Source of the DNA: Legionella sp. | Lineage (GTDB): Bacteria > Pseudomonadota > Gammaproteobacteria > Legionellales > Legionellaceae | DNA: 64,000 nt | Assembly: GCA_030680075.1 (NCBI GenBank) | Contig: JAUXWR010000504.1 | Coordinates: forward strand, 1 to 64,000 | Direction: 5' to 3' | In this document: positions 55,296 to 62,848 of the stretch, piece by piece | Numbering within the stretch: the first letter of the stretch is position 1 | How the letters are laid out: each line of letters begins with the position of its first letter | Translations under genes and position numbers: made by a program | The notes under the pieces: generated by a model | The model's database searches: none | What the model saw: the letters and a program-made list of their open reading frames with translations, nothing else | Told to the model about the DNA's origin: nothing

Positions 55296-55460
55296 AATTT
55301 GTATCGTAACCTCTATAGCGAATGTATTTATACCGTGATACTTTGCCTAGAAGTGTAACAACACTTAAACACCCTTCATACTCTTCAACACATTCATCTG
55401 ATAATGGTTCATACGATGGATTAAATAAAATTGTAAATGGCAGATGAGTATGAACTGGAT
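55294..55460 (-). pseudogene. def: Peptide deformylase remnant
   Basis: The minus strand encodes about 55 residues with [17 protein letters not shown], the diagnostic YEGCLSV, and [13 protein letters not shown], the middle third of a peptide deformylase. The N-terminal GxGLAAPQ part is missing, the C-terminal HExDH metal site is missing, and stop codons interrupt the region upstream. It is a dead fragment of a second deformylase, trapped between the rplI terminator and the left inverted repeat at 55533. Confidence 0.72.
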
Positions 55461-55863
55461 TAAAATAATTTTGTTTTTATCAATGATTCATTACCTAATT
55501 TTTTATGTTCAGGATAACTTATTGGTTTGATTCATTAGACCACGTCAAAACCCAGCTCGCTAACGTAGGACAGGGGATAGCTAAATCCTCACTTACCTTT
55601 TATAGCTCTCTCCACTTTCTAAAATAATTTAACCGCATTTAATTAAATTCTTTATCAAGTGCTTATTTTATATTCTTTCATTTCGCACCTCAAAGTTACA
55701 AAAATTATATACTTTGTCTTTCTTCGGTGCGTCTATTAAATAACAGCAAGATCATATTAGGGGTTGTAAATTATTGGAATTGCATGTGCTAAATCTAACT
55801 TACGGCATGTGTCGAATAAATACATTTACTATAATTATATTTTACGTGAAAGGTAGAACTAAT
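55461..55863. other. Intergenic region before the C58-like ankyrin gene
   Basis: Beyond the deformylase remnant no gene is seen. It holds the left 15-base inverted repeat at 55533-55547 and a very AT-rich stretch where the ankyrin gene's promoter must lie. Confidence 0.5.
55533..55547. repeat. Left inverted repeat flanking the ankyrin gene
   Basis: CATTAGACCACGTCA here is the exact reverse complement of TGACGTGGTCTAATG at 58263-58277. The pair encloses the ankyrin gene and nothing else of substance. Confidence 0.6.
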
Positions 55864-58260
55864 ATGACGTTTAAGCAAGCAACTTTAATAGATAATATTC
55901 GATTATATTTGTTAAATAGAGATAGGAATGAAGCAGCAGCTAAACTTTCACCAGGATATTGTTTTGGCATAAGCCTTCTATTTTGTTATTTTGCTAGAAA
56001 TAAAAAATTTGAGGCGTTTAAAAAACTTATCCAAAACGCAGAGTCCTGGACAGAGGATCTACAAAAAGCTGAGCAAATAGAGAGAATAAAAACTTCCTCT
56101 AAATGGCAGCAGATTAATAATAAATTAACTGAATTTCTAGAAAAGAATTCTCAGTTTTATAACCAATCTGTGATTACACAGTTAAACGAACTAAAAGTTA
56201 GTGGTGAGATTAACCAAGAAGAGCTTACTTATTTTGCCTTGGCCATGCTTCCTGATGATGTGATGATAGAAAAGTTGCTTGGACTTATTAATACATTGCA
56301 ACAACCAAACTCTTATTCCTACTTGCAAACAAGTAGTGCAGAATTAATAAATTTGATAAGTAAGCAGGGCGAAGCTAAAGAACATCATAGTATTCAGCGT
56401 GTTGGTATAATTGCCAAACCAGATTTAGCAAAAATATTAAATGAATTTCCACATGATAATGCTGCAATTATAGGCAATGGTCGTCATGCTGTGGCAGTTT
56501 ATCGAGATGAACATGGATTTCGTTTTTGTGAAAGTAATTATGGCGTTAGTTTCTTTTCTACATCAGGTGAGCTCGCGCAATATTTATTGCAAACTACTTT
56601 CATTGAAATAATAGGTTTTGAGATTCCTTTTACCATTGATATTATTGATAGCACCCATCCTCATGAAGATTTTATTAAGTTGTTTGAAGAGTGTGCCAAT
56701 AAAAAAAACACTTTACCTATTTTGAGTCAAGACTCGCTCTATCCTCATACAGGAGTTACGCCATTACATTTAGCTGCAATTGCTGGTTTTGCTGATGAAA
56801 TAGAAAGAATAGTTAAAGAAACACCCTTAGAAGAGTTACATAAAGAAGATGGTATGGGGTTTTATCCAATTCACTACGCTCCAAATACTAAAATCATCGA
56901 GCTATTATTGTCTAATCATGCCAACATAGAGGCTCAAATATATTGTCCCATAAAATATAGATCATTTAATGATGAAGGAGAGTATCTTTATCAAACATTA
57001 GAAGGTGCTACTCCTTTTTATCAAGCCTGCGCTAGCGGAAATCTAGAGCTTGCACAATACCTATACCAGAAAGACGCCAATATAAACGCTGTAAATCGAA
57101 TCGGTTTAACACCACTTGCAATTGCCGTCATAAAAAAACAAACTCATGTCGTTGATTGGTTACTACAGCAAAAAGAAATCAATAGGGATTTTGATATATC
57201 TTCTACGCCACAAGCGAGGGTTTTCGAGAAGTCTCGTAGCCCATTAGAGTATTTTGGTGGAGTTAGGGATATTGATCAATACTACTTTTTAAATCTATCT
57301 TTGATTGCGGCTAAGAATAATGATTTTAAAACTTATTTTACTTTGATTCGACATGGTTTTGACTTGAACTTTTGTAATAAAAACGGACTAACGGCATTAC
57401 AGTTCGCTACCCTTCACCAAAACACCGAAGCCATGCAGCTATTATTAGCAGAGGGAGCAGATGTTGATGCCCTATGTCCTATGTCACCAGGGGATACCAC
57501 TTTAATAAGCCCATTATGGTTGGCTTGCAACAATAATAATTTGCCAACAGTTCAATTACTTCTAGAAGCTGGAGCCCAAATAAACCCGAGTAATGCCCAA
57601 GAGGAACCTTGTATCATTGCAGCGGTTAATAAAGATTTGATTTACATATTAGAAGAATTAGTAAAAAAAAACGTGAATTTATCGACAAAATGGCATGGGG
57701 AAACTCCTTTGGCGATTGCTATAAAAAGCGAAAGCTGGCAATCAGCTCAATATCTTCTTATGCACTATTCTGATTGGGCTAATGATGAAAGTGTCCGAAG
57801 TGCAATTCGAAATTCTGTTAAATTAGCTTTGCCCGTGCTAAGCCAGGTTTTTCATTGGAATGTCCATAATCCAGAACGTGAAATTCAGGTGCCGGATGAT
57901 TGCTTTTTAGATCCAGAATCCAGATTAATAAAGGAATGCTATAGTACTATAGGTAGTGAAATTCATCTAAATGAACTACTAATCAATATGTTAAAAAAAT
58001 TTAATTCAATACAAGCTATAGACAATAGTATGACTTTTTTTGGCTCTAACCAACCATCAAATAGAACTATAAAAATAATAACAGTGCTTGAGAACAATTT
58101 AACTTCAGAAGAACTTTGTAAAATCTTCATAGAAGATGGTGTTATCGATGCCGGGCCTAACTTAACTAAAGAAGATCAATTTATAAGTTCTTTAAGTTTA
58201 TTTATAAATGACGTCATTAATAGTCATTCACAAAAATATACCCAGCCGTTGGCACCCTGA
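55864..58260 (+). CDS. Ankyrin protein with C58/YopT-like N-terminal domain
   Basis: 798 residues from the ATG at 55864, which follows GAAAGG; the longer frame to 55774 adds an unlikely tail. The N-terminus shows a cysteine-protease-like arrangement: Cys33 in SPGYCFGISLLF, His208 in GNGRHAVAVYRDEHG, and Glu223-Ser-Asn225 in FRFCESNYG, the order seen in YopT/AvrPphB (C58) enzymes, with Glu where Asp is usual. From about 290 onward there are several ankyrin units (GVTPLHLAAIAG, GLTPLAIAVIKK, GLTALQFATLHQ). A host-directed protease recruited by ankyrin contacts is a plausible reading; neither activity nor secretion is shown. Strongly AT-rich compared with neighbours, which suggests transfer. Confidence 0.82.
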   Translation: MTFKQATLIDNIRLYLLNRDRNEAAAKLSPGYCFGISLLFCYFARNKKFEAFKKLIQNAESWTEDLQKAEQIERIKTSSKWQQINNKLTEFLEKNSQFYNQSVITQLNELKVSGEINQEELTYFALAMLPDDVMIEKLLGLINTLQQPNSYSYLQTSSAELINLISKQGEAKEHHSIQRVGIIAKPDLAKILNEFPHDNAAIIGNGRHAVAVYRDEHGFRFCESNYGVSFFSTSGELAQYLLQTTFIEIIGFEIPFTIDIIDSTHPHEDFIKLFEECANKKNTLPILSQDSLYPHTGVTPLHLAAIAGFADEIERIVKETPLEELHKEDGMGFYPIHYAPNTKIIELLLSNHANIEAQIYCPIKYRSFNDEGEYLYQTLEGATPFYQACASGNLELAQYLYQKDANINAVNRIGLTPLAIAVIKKQTHVVDWLLQQKEINRDFDISSTPQARVFEKSRSPLEYFGGVRDIDQYYFLNLSLIAAKNNDFKTYFTLIRHGFDLNFCNKNGLTALQFATLHQNTEAMQLLLAEGADVDALCPMSPGDTTLISPLWLACNNNNLPTVQLLLEAGAQINPSNAQEEPCIIAAVNKDLIYILEELVKKNVNLSTKWHGETPLAIAIKSESWQSAQYLLMHYSDWANDESVRSAIRNSVKLALPVLSQVFHWNVHNPEREIQVPDDCFLDPESRLIKECYSTIGSEIHLNELLINMLKKFNSIQAIDNSMTFFGSNQPSNRTIKIITVLENNLTSEELCKIFIEDGVIDAGPNLTKEDQFISSLSLFINDVINSHSQKYTQPLAP

Positions 58261-58262
58261 TG

Positions 58263-58277
58263 TGACGTGGTCTAATG
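58263..58277. repeat. Right inverted repeat flanking the ankyrin gene
   Basis: TGACGTGGTCTAATG, the inverted partner of 55533-55547, begins two bases after the ankyrin gene stop codon. A short open stretch (NGFESYCQMWCTAF) and then transposase debris follow. Confidence 0.6.
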
Positions 58278-58346
58278 GATTCGAGAGTTATTGTCAAATG
58301 TGGTGTACAGCATTTGCTGAGCGCATTCCAAAAGCCTAACGCACCA

Positions 58347-58720
58347 TCACCAGCAGACAATTTTTAATCGCGACACTGTATTCGCTGATAAACCCTTGGC
58401 ATGTTCGCCTAATAATGAACCTAGTGCCTCCGAATAGTCACCTGTCGATAAGCCTTTTAAATAAAGCCAAGGAATCAATTCCTCAATACTTTTGGTACGT
58501 CTTAAATAGGGTGGTAACAGTTGGCTATTAAATTGAATTCCTGAGCCACTTCGATCTCCTACTTTAGGTACTTTGATAGCTACGTCACCAATGCCAGTTT
58601 GAATGGTTCTTTCTGGCAAATAACCATTACGCACAACGGCTTGTCTACCATCGGGTAACAGTCACAAAGCATCGCGCCTAACTCAGCTTCAACCGCTTGC
58701 TTAATCAATGCAGTGATCTA
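58347..58720 (-). pseudogene. IS256-type (Mutator) transposase remnant
   Basis: The minus strand encodes GYLPERTIQTGIGDVAIKVPKV, RSGSGIQFNS, LPPYLRRTKSIEELIPWLYLKG and LSANTVSRLK, a contiguous part of an IS256-family transposase. The upstream part (LIKQAVEAELGAML) is in another frame, so a frameshift lies near 58635, and the catalytic C-terminal part is missing. It is therefore a dead, truncated copy. Confidence 0.9.
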
Positions 58721-58785
58721 TAATTGACAAAATGAACAACATTTACTCAGCATATTATGCTCACTGAGCAATTAAGGGGTGCAAA

Positions 58786-59709
58786 ATGTCAAGATCCAAG
58801 CTTAATCAATCCGGAAATATTACTGGTAATTCGCAGGATGTGAATGAAGATTTAAAGCAAATTAAAAATCCGGCTAATCGCACCGCACTTATTAAATCAT
58901 TTGTAAATCAACCAGATTCCCTCAAGAATTTTAATGATGAACAGTTGGCTTTGATACTAAGTGAGCTAACTAGTCCTAAAAATTTAATGACTGTATTAAT
59001 AAAATGCTCAGAGCAACTCAAGGAAAGACCCCAGGCCATTTCTTTGTTGATGCAAAACCGAATCAATGATATGACAATTACCAATGTTTTAGTCAGTGAA
59101 TATCTGGACAAAATACCTGCTGCTGAATGGGTTAAAAATTGGAAAGTGATTGTCAGTCATTTGGCAAGCAAACAAAATGTATCTGATATTTTTACAACGT
59201 TTGATAAAGAAGCATCAGAAGAAATACTCAACAGTTATGAAAATTTAATCAATATGCTGAACCCTATGATTACCAAAAAAGAAAGCTACCAAAGCTGGGT
59301 AAATACTTTGTTATTGCCTCAGGGTGTTTGGAAAATATTTAGAGACATGGATGATGATATAGATGCTAGAATAGATGACAGCGTGTTAGGAATACAAAGT
59401 ACTGGGGCAGGGATGTTAAGGTTGGTTGCTCTTCCTGTATTTGCATTAATTTCGCTTCTGGGTATTATTCCTGCTCTTGTTGCTGGCGCAATCTATCTCG
59501 CTAAAGTAAAACCGACTCAATCTGAAATTGAAACGCATCTTAAAGACTATCCTGGCATTACAGCTGAGAATCTGATTAAAGGATATGAGCGATATAAAAT
59601 CATCCACGAGTCACTACAAAATAAAACAACACCAGGATTATTTCAGCCGAAAAAACCAGATGAAGACGAGTTAGCAAGCGAAGAATATCAGCCAGGTAAG
59701 AAAAATTAA
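58786..59709 (+). CDS. Hypothetical protein with C-terminal membrane hairpin
   Basis: 307 residues. Residues 1-200 are predicted mostly helical and soluble (ANRTALIKSFVNQPDSLKNF, NDEQLALILSELTSP). A hydrophobic stretch at about 206-238 (VALPVFALISLLGIIPALVA) could cross or dip into a membrane, followed by a helical tail ending acidic (KKPDEDELASEEYQPGKKN). The acidic tail resembles the E-block of Dot/Icm substrates, so an effector inserted in a host membrane is possible. No family recognised. AAGGGGTGC precedes the start. Confidence 0.7.
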   Translation: MSRSKLNQSGNITGNSQDVNEDLKQIKNPANRTALIKSFVNQPDSLKNFNDEQLALILSELTSPKNLMTVLIKCSEQLKERPQAISLLMQNRINDMTITNVLVSEYLDKIPAAEWVKNWKVIVSHLASKQNVSDIFTTFDKEASEEILNSYENLINMLNPMITKKESYQSWVNTLLLPQGVWKIFRDMDDDIDARIDDSVLGIQSTGAGMLRLVALPVFALISLLGIIPALVAGAIYLAKVKPTQSEIETHLKDYPGITAENLIKGYERYKIIHESLQNKTTPGLFQPKKPDEDELASEEYQPGKKN

Positions 59710-60040
59710 GCGTGTGCTTCTCGCTCGCCTTGATAACACACTGGCATTAAGAAGTTAATGGTAGCTGCCATCTTTGCACAGGATAATTTTTTTAATTTAG
59801 AAAAATGACGTCTTTGAGAGTTTTCATATGAAATCCAGAAAACGTATAGCACTAACTTTTTAGCCTTTCCATGATTTAAGCACGCTCAATTGGTGTCGTC
59901 CCGGAATTTAGTAAGACTTGGTGAGCGTGCGAACGTGGTTTTACTGAATGTCCTGGATCCGTTCCACTCCGTGCATCTTGTCAGGCAATATTACGTGTCA
60001 TAATCTTAAGATTAATAGCCGTACCAGCCTGAAAAAAATA
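59710..60040. other. Interval holding dispersed repeat copy B
   Basis: Apart from the repeat at 59825-60034 nothing is seen. A 77-codon frame at 59948-60181 runs through the repeat into the redoxin gene in another frame and is not credible. Confidence 0.6.
59825..60034 (+). repeat. Dispersed repeat, copy B
   Basis: Matches 13320-13474 in two blocks: 59826-59886 (ATGAAATCCAGAAAACGTA...AAGCACGCT) and 59945-60034 (TGAATGTCC...TTCCACTCCGTGCATCTTG...GTACCAGCCTGAAAA). About 60 extra bases lie between them, containing GTCGTCCCGGAATTTAG, which is inverted beside copy A. It ends about six bases from the redoxin stop codon. Confidence 0.75.
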
Positions 60041-60598
60041 TTATTTCTTCCATTTGATATTGCACCCGAGGCTGGGTATTTGAATCTCATTTACAGGCTG
60101 ATTGGTCAGCGCATTATCCAGTGCTTCACGAATAGAGCTGCCCGTTACTGGAATTTGATTGCCGGGTCGAGAATCATCTAGCTGACCGCGATATACAAGA
60201 GTCAGATTTGAATCAAAAACAAAAAAATCTGGCGTGCAGGCTGCATTATATGCTTTTGCTACTTCCTGCGTTTCGTCATATAAATAAGGAAATGGGTATT
60301 TTTCTGCCAATGCTGTTTTTTTCATGTTAGCAGGTGAGTCATCGGGATAACTCTCAACATCATTAGAATTAATGGCAATGAATTGAACATCCTGGCTGAT
60401 ATAGTCATTAGCCAGACGAATCAGCTCTTTGCTAACGTGCTTGACGTAGGGGCAATGATTGCAAATAAACATTATAACGGTCGCTTTTGCCTTCTGCGAG
60501 GAGGTTAGCCCCATTTTTTTCTCGCTAACCACATCATACAAAGAGAAATGTGGGGCAGAAATTCCAAGAGGGGTCATAGTCGATGCTGTTCTAGTCAT
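60041..60598 (-). CDS. Thioredoxin-fold redoxin (AhpC/TSA-like)
   Basis: 185 residues with a peroxiredoxin/thioredoxin-like fold: GISAPHFSLYDVV, then VIMFICNHCPYVKHV with the candidate active-site cysteines (C-N-H-C) and AINSNDVESYPDDSPANM, and a substrate-side cis-proline region CTPDFFVFD. This matches the uncharacterised redoxins with NHCPYVK, which lack a classic CxxC. No signal peptide is visible. The gene is last in a three-gene operon after an EnhB-like and a membrane protein; AGGGAG precedes the ATG. Confidence 0.85.
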   Translation of the reverse strand: MTRTASTMTPLGISAPHFSLYDVVSEKKMGLTSSQKAKATVIMFICNHCPYVKHVSKELIRLANDYISQDVQFIAINSNDVESYPDDSPANMKKTALAEKYPFPYLYDETQEVAKAYNAACTPDFFVFDSNLTLVYRGQLDDSRPGNQIPVTGSSIREALDNALTNQPVNEIQIPSLGCNIKWKK

Positions 60599-60621
60599 TT
60601 TGTCTCCCTAATACGTGTTTC

Positions 60622-61128
60622 TTATAAGTGCGGCAGAGCAATTTTGATAATCGCTATTAATGCGAATAACACATTAAGCACAGCCCATAATAATGAAACT
60701 CGGTGTCTTTGCACATTATAGAATGCATAAATTGCGACAAAAGCGCTTCCGATGAAAAAAATCCATTGATTTTCGTAGGCGAACCCTATTGAAATGACAG
60801 CAATTCCTGCAATCCCAATTAACAAAAAAATATTATTCAATCGTCCACTAAGGAAATAGAAGACGAGTAATTGCACGCACAAAAGTATGGGTAAGGCCAG
60901 TTGTAAGACCGTACCTATACCTAAGAGAATCGCTCCATGGCCCGAGAGGAGAATTATCTCCAGAGCCATAAAGTAGAATAACTTGAAATTAATGGAGGTC
61001 AGCAGTAGCAATGCTGAGCCTATCACGTAATAGATTTGTGCCGGCGTATGTAAAAAGCCGAACAAAGTAATTACCGCGCCGATAATTCCCAGCAGCAGAT
61101 AAAAATAATCCTTTTTCGTATTATTCAA
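60622..61128 (-). CDS. Small integral membrane protein
   Basis: 168 residues, about six hydrophobic segments covering nearly the whole chain, without polar domains or known motif. The start appears to be TTG at 61128, overlapping translation from the EnhB-like gene, whose stop lies five bases upstream, so it may depend on coupling. Middle gene of the EnhB-like/membrane/redoxin operon. Confidence 0.65.
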   Translation of the reverse strand: MNNTKKDYFYLLLGIIGAVITLFGFLHTPAQIYYVIGSALLLLTSINFKLFYFMALEIILLSGHGAILLGIGTVLQLALPILLCVQLLVFYFLSGRLNNIFLLIGIAGIAVISIGFAYENQWIFFIGSAFVAIYAFYNVQRHRVSLLWAVLNVLFALIAIIKIALPHL

Positions 61129-61132
61129 AGTT

Positions 61133-61615
61133 TCACCAGCGCAGATAAATCCCTTTAGCAGTTGCGTCGTTTATAATTTGCCGTTGTTCTTTGTTCACTG
61201 ATACCCAATAATTGCCCATGTTACTAAGGGCAAATTTAACCCGCGGGTATTGGCATATATCAAGTACATCGCGGCATTCGGCCTTTTCACTCTTATCGTT
61301 TTCAACATAAAAACATTGAAAATTGAAATCTTGAATATCAGAGGCAAAAGCTGCCCATTTGTTAGGCTCAAGTTTTGCGGTAAGGGGCGGGCTCATAAAA
61401 ACATCACGCATTTCAATCCGTTGCAATTCAATAGGACGAAGACTTCGATTTTGAATTAAATAAAATGCTTGCGCGCCATTATTATTAACAACCAGGTTCA
61501 TACCGTTGTAACCAAACCCTGTTACTTCACATCCTCGTGGAAATATATTGGCATAGGTGGTGTTGAATAATGTTCCCATAAAAAGCATGAGAAGAATTTT
61601 TCTGTTAATTACCAT
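61133..61615 (-). CDS. enhB: EnhB-like secreted protein
   Basis: About 160 residues with a signal peptide (VINRKILLMLFMGTLFNTTYA, cleavage probably before NIFPRGC). The mature part, with ETRD-like MRDVFMSPPLTAKLEPNKWAAF, CRDVLDICQYPRVKFA, and the end ALSNMGNYWVSVNKEQRQII..KGIYLRW, resembles EnhB, a Legionella periplasmic or surface protein linked to enhanced entry into host cells. Four cysteines could form disulfides, which suits a co-transcribed redoxin. The enhB name is from memory of the family and should be checked. Ribosome-binding site AAAGGG is in place for the ATG at 61615. Confidence 0.62.
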   Translation of the reverse strand: MVINRKILLMLFMGTLFNTTYANIFPRGCEVTGFGYNGMNLVVNNNGAQAFYLIQNRSLRPIELQRIEMRDVFMSPPLTAKLEPNKWAAFASDIQDFNFQCFYVENDKSEKAECRDVLDICQYPRVKFALSNMGNYWVSVNKEQRQIINDATAKGIYLRW

Positions 61616-61739
61616 GAGTACCCTTTTATCGATTACTTTTTTGAGCATATTTTAATGGTATCCAAAGCATTGTAAAGAGATAACTCACCAGATTGTTCAA
61701 CTGCTAAAAGAAAGAAGGTATTTCCAATAGTTAAATCCA

Positions 61740-62507
61740 CTAGTGCTCTTTATAAGATGCAATCTTTGACATTAATAACGGTGAATAGGTTCGATAAAAA
61801 CTAAGCGTCAGATACATAATAATATAGCCAAGTGACAAAGCGAGACATATCGGATTTATTGTGGGATACGTCCATAATATAATAGCTGAGCAAATACCAT
61901 AGAGGATAGAAAAGGCATGCATCATTATTTTTAAAAACTTCGACTCTGTTAGGTAGTCAAGTCGTGAAGGGTATACGTATTTAATGGGGACAAATATTAA
62001 AATGCAAAATACCACCAGAATTAAAGCGTTAGTATTCATCGACGTTTCAAAAATAAACATATAAAAAACAGCTATATTCCAATAGCAAGGAAATCCCTTG
62101 AAAAAATGATCGGGAGTTTTGGCATCTTCCTGACAAAATTGGTAGGACGAGGTAATAATTATGGCAATAATAATAATCAGTGCGTAGCCAGGCGGTAACA
62201 TATCCGATTTAACAAAAAGAAAAAAACAAGGCGTGATGACGTAATTAACATAGTCAACAATATTGTCGAGCAATGCCCCATCTATTTTAGGCAGAACCGA
62301 TTTAACACCGACAAGTCTTGCTAATGAGCCATCTATCGCATCAATAACAACAGCAATAGCCATTAGCCAGAGCGCAAATTTGTAGTCATGCTGATAAATT
62401 TTGGCAAGAGTAAGTAAACCTACACAGGCAGCGCTTGCTGTAAAAGCATGTACAGCCCAGGCAACCAACTGATGTGAGAGGTGGTAACCTGGATTTCTGT
62501 TTGTCAT
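61740..62507 (-). CDS. pcs: Phosphatidylcholine synthase
   Basis: It condenses CDP-diacylglycerol with choline to phosphatidylcholine in the inner membrane. The 255-residue protein has eight hydrophobic segments and the CDP-alcohol phosphatidyltransferase motif spread over DAIDGSLARLVGV and KIDGALLDNIVDYVNY, with the full set of aspartates. The ATG at 62507 follows GGGATT; a TTG further upstream is unlikely. Pcs is typical of Legionella, whose membranes contain phosphatidylcholine. Confidence 0.92.
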   Translation of the reverse strand: MTNRNPGYHLSHQLVAWAVHAFTASAACVGLLTLAKIYQHDYKFALWLMAIAVVIDAIDGSLARLVGVKSVLPKIDGALLDNIVDYVNYVITPCFFLFVKSDMLPPGYALIIIIAIIITSSYQFCQEDAKTPDHFFKGFPCYWNIAVFYMFIFETSMNTNALILVVFCILIFVPIKYVYPSRLDYLTESKFLKIMMHAFSILYGICSAIILWTYPTINPICLALSLGYIIMYLTLSFYRTYSPLLMSKIASYKEH

Positions 62508-62848
62508 TTTTAATCCCGACTTGAAGGTCAATATTTAAGCTATACATCCGTTATAGTTACGACATATTCAATATAAGAGCATGCCTCTAATAAATTACAC
62601 TAGAAGGATATATAGAATTTTCAAAATAGTAACAACAATTAAATCCAGTACGCAACAACTGCTGACGTTTATCGTTATAAATAGGTTTTATTCAGGTCTA
62701 ATTGGCTCAATAGTATGGTTTTTGAATCAAAATTAATCGGCAGAGATATGAAATTCCGTGTCATTTTTTAAAAATTATACAGGAGTAGTACTTGCGCCAA
62801 CCTCAGGATGGTCTAAACTTGATAAAGTAAATTTATTTGGGCAAAACC
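62508..62848. other. Intergenic region between pcs and aldehyde dehydrogenase
   Basis: Divergent promoter region of about 340 AT-rich bases. I see no gene, repeat or clear hairpin. Confidence 0.4.

Noticed and set aside
59948..60181. 77-codon frame at the end of repeat copy B
   Set aside because: It spans the repeat and runs antisense through the well-supported redoxin gene.
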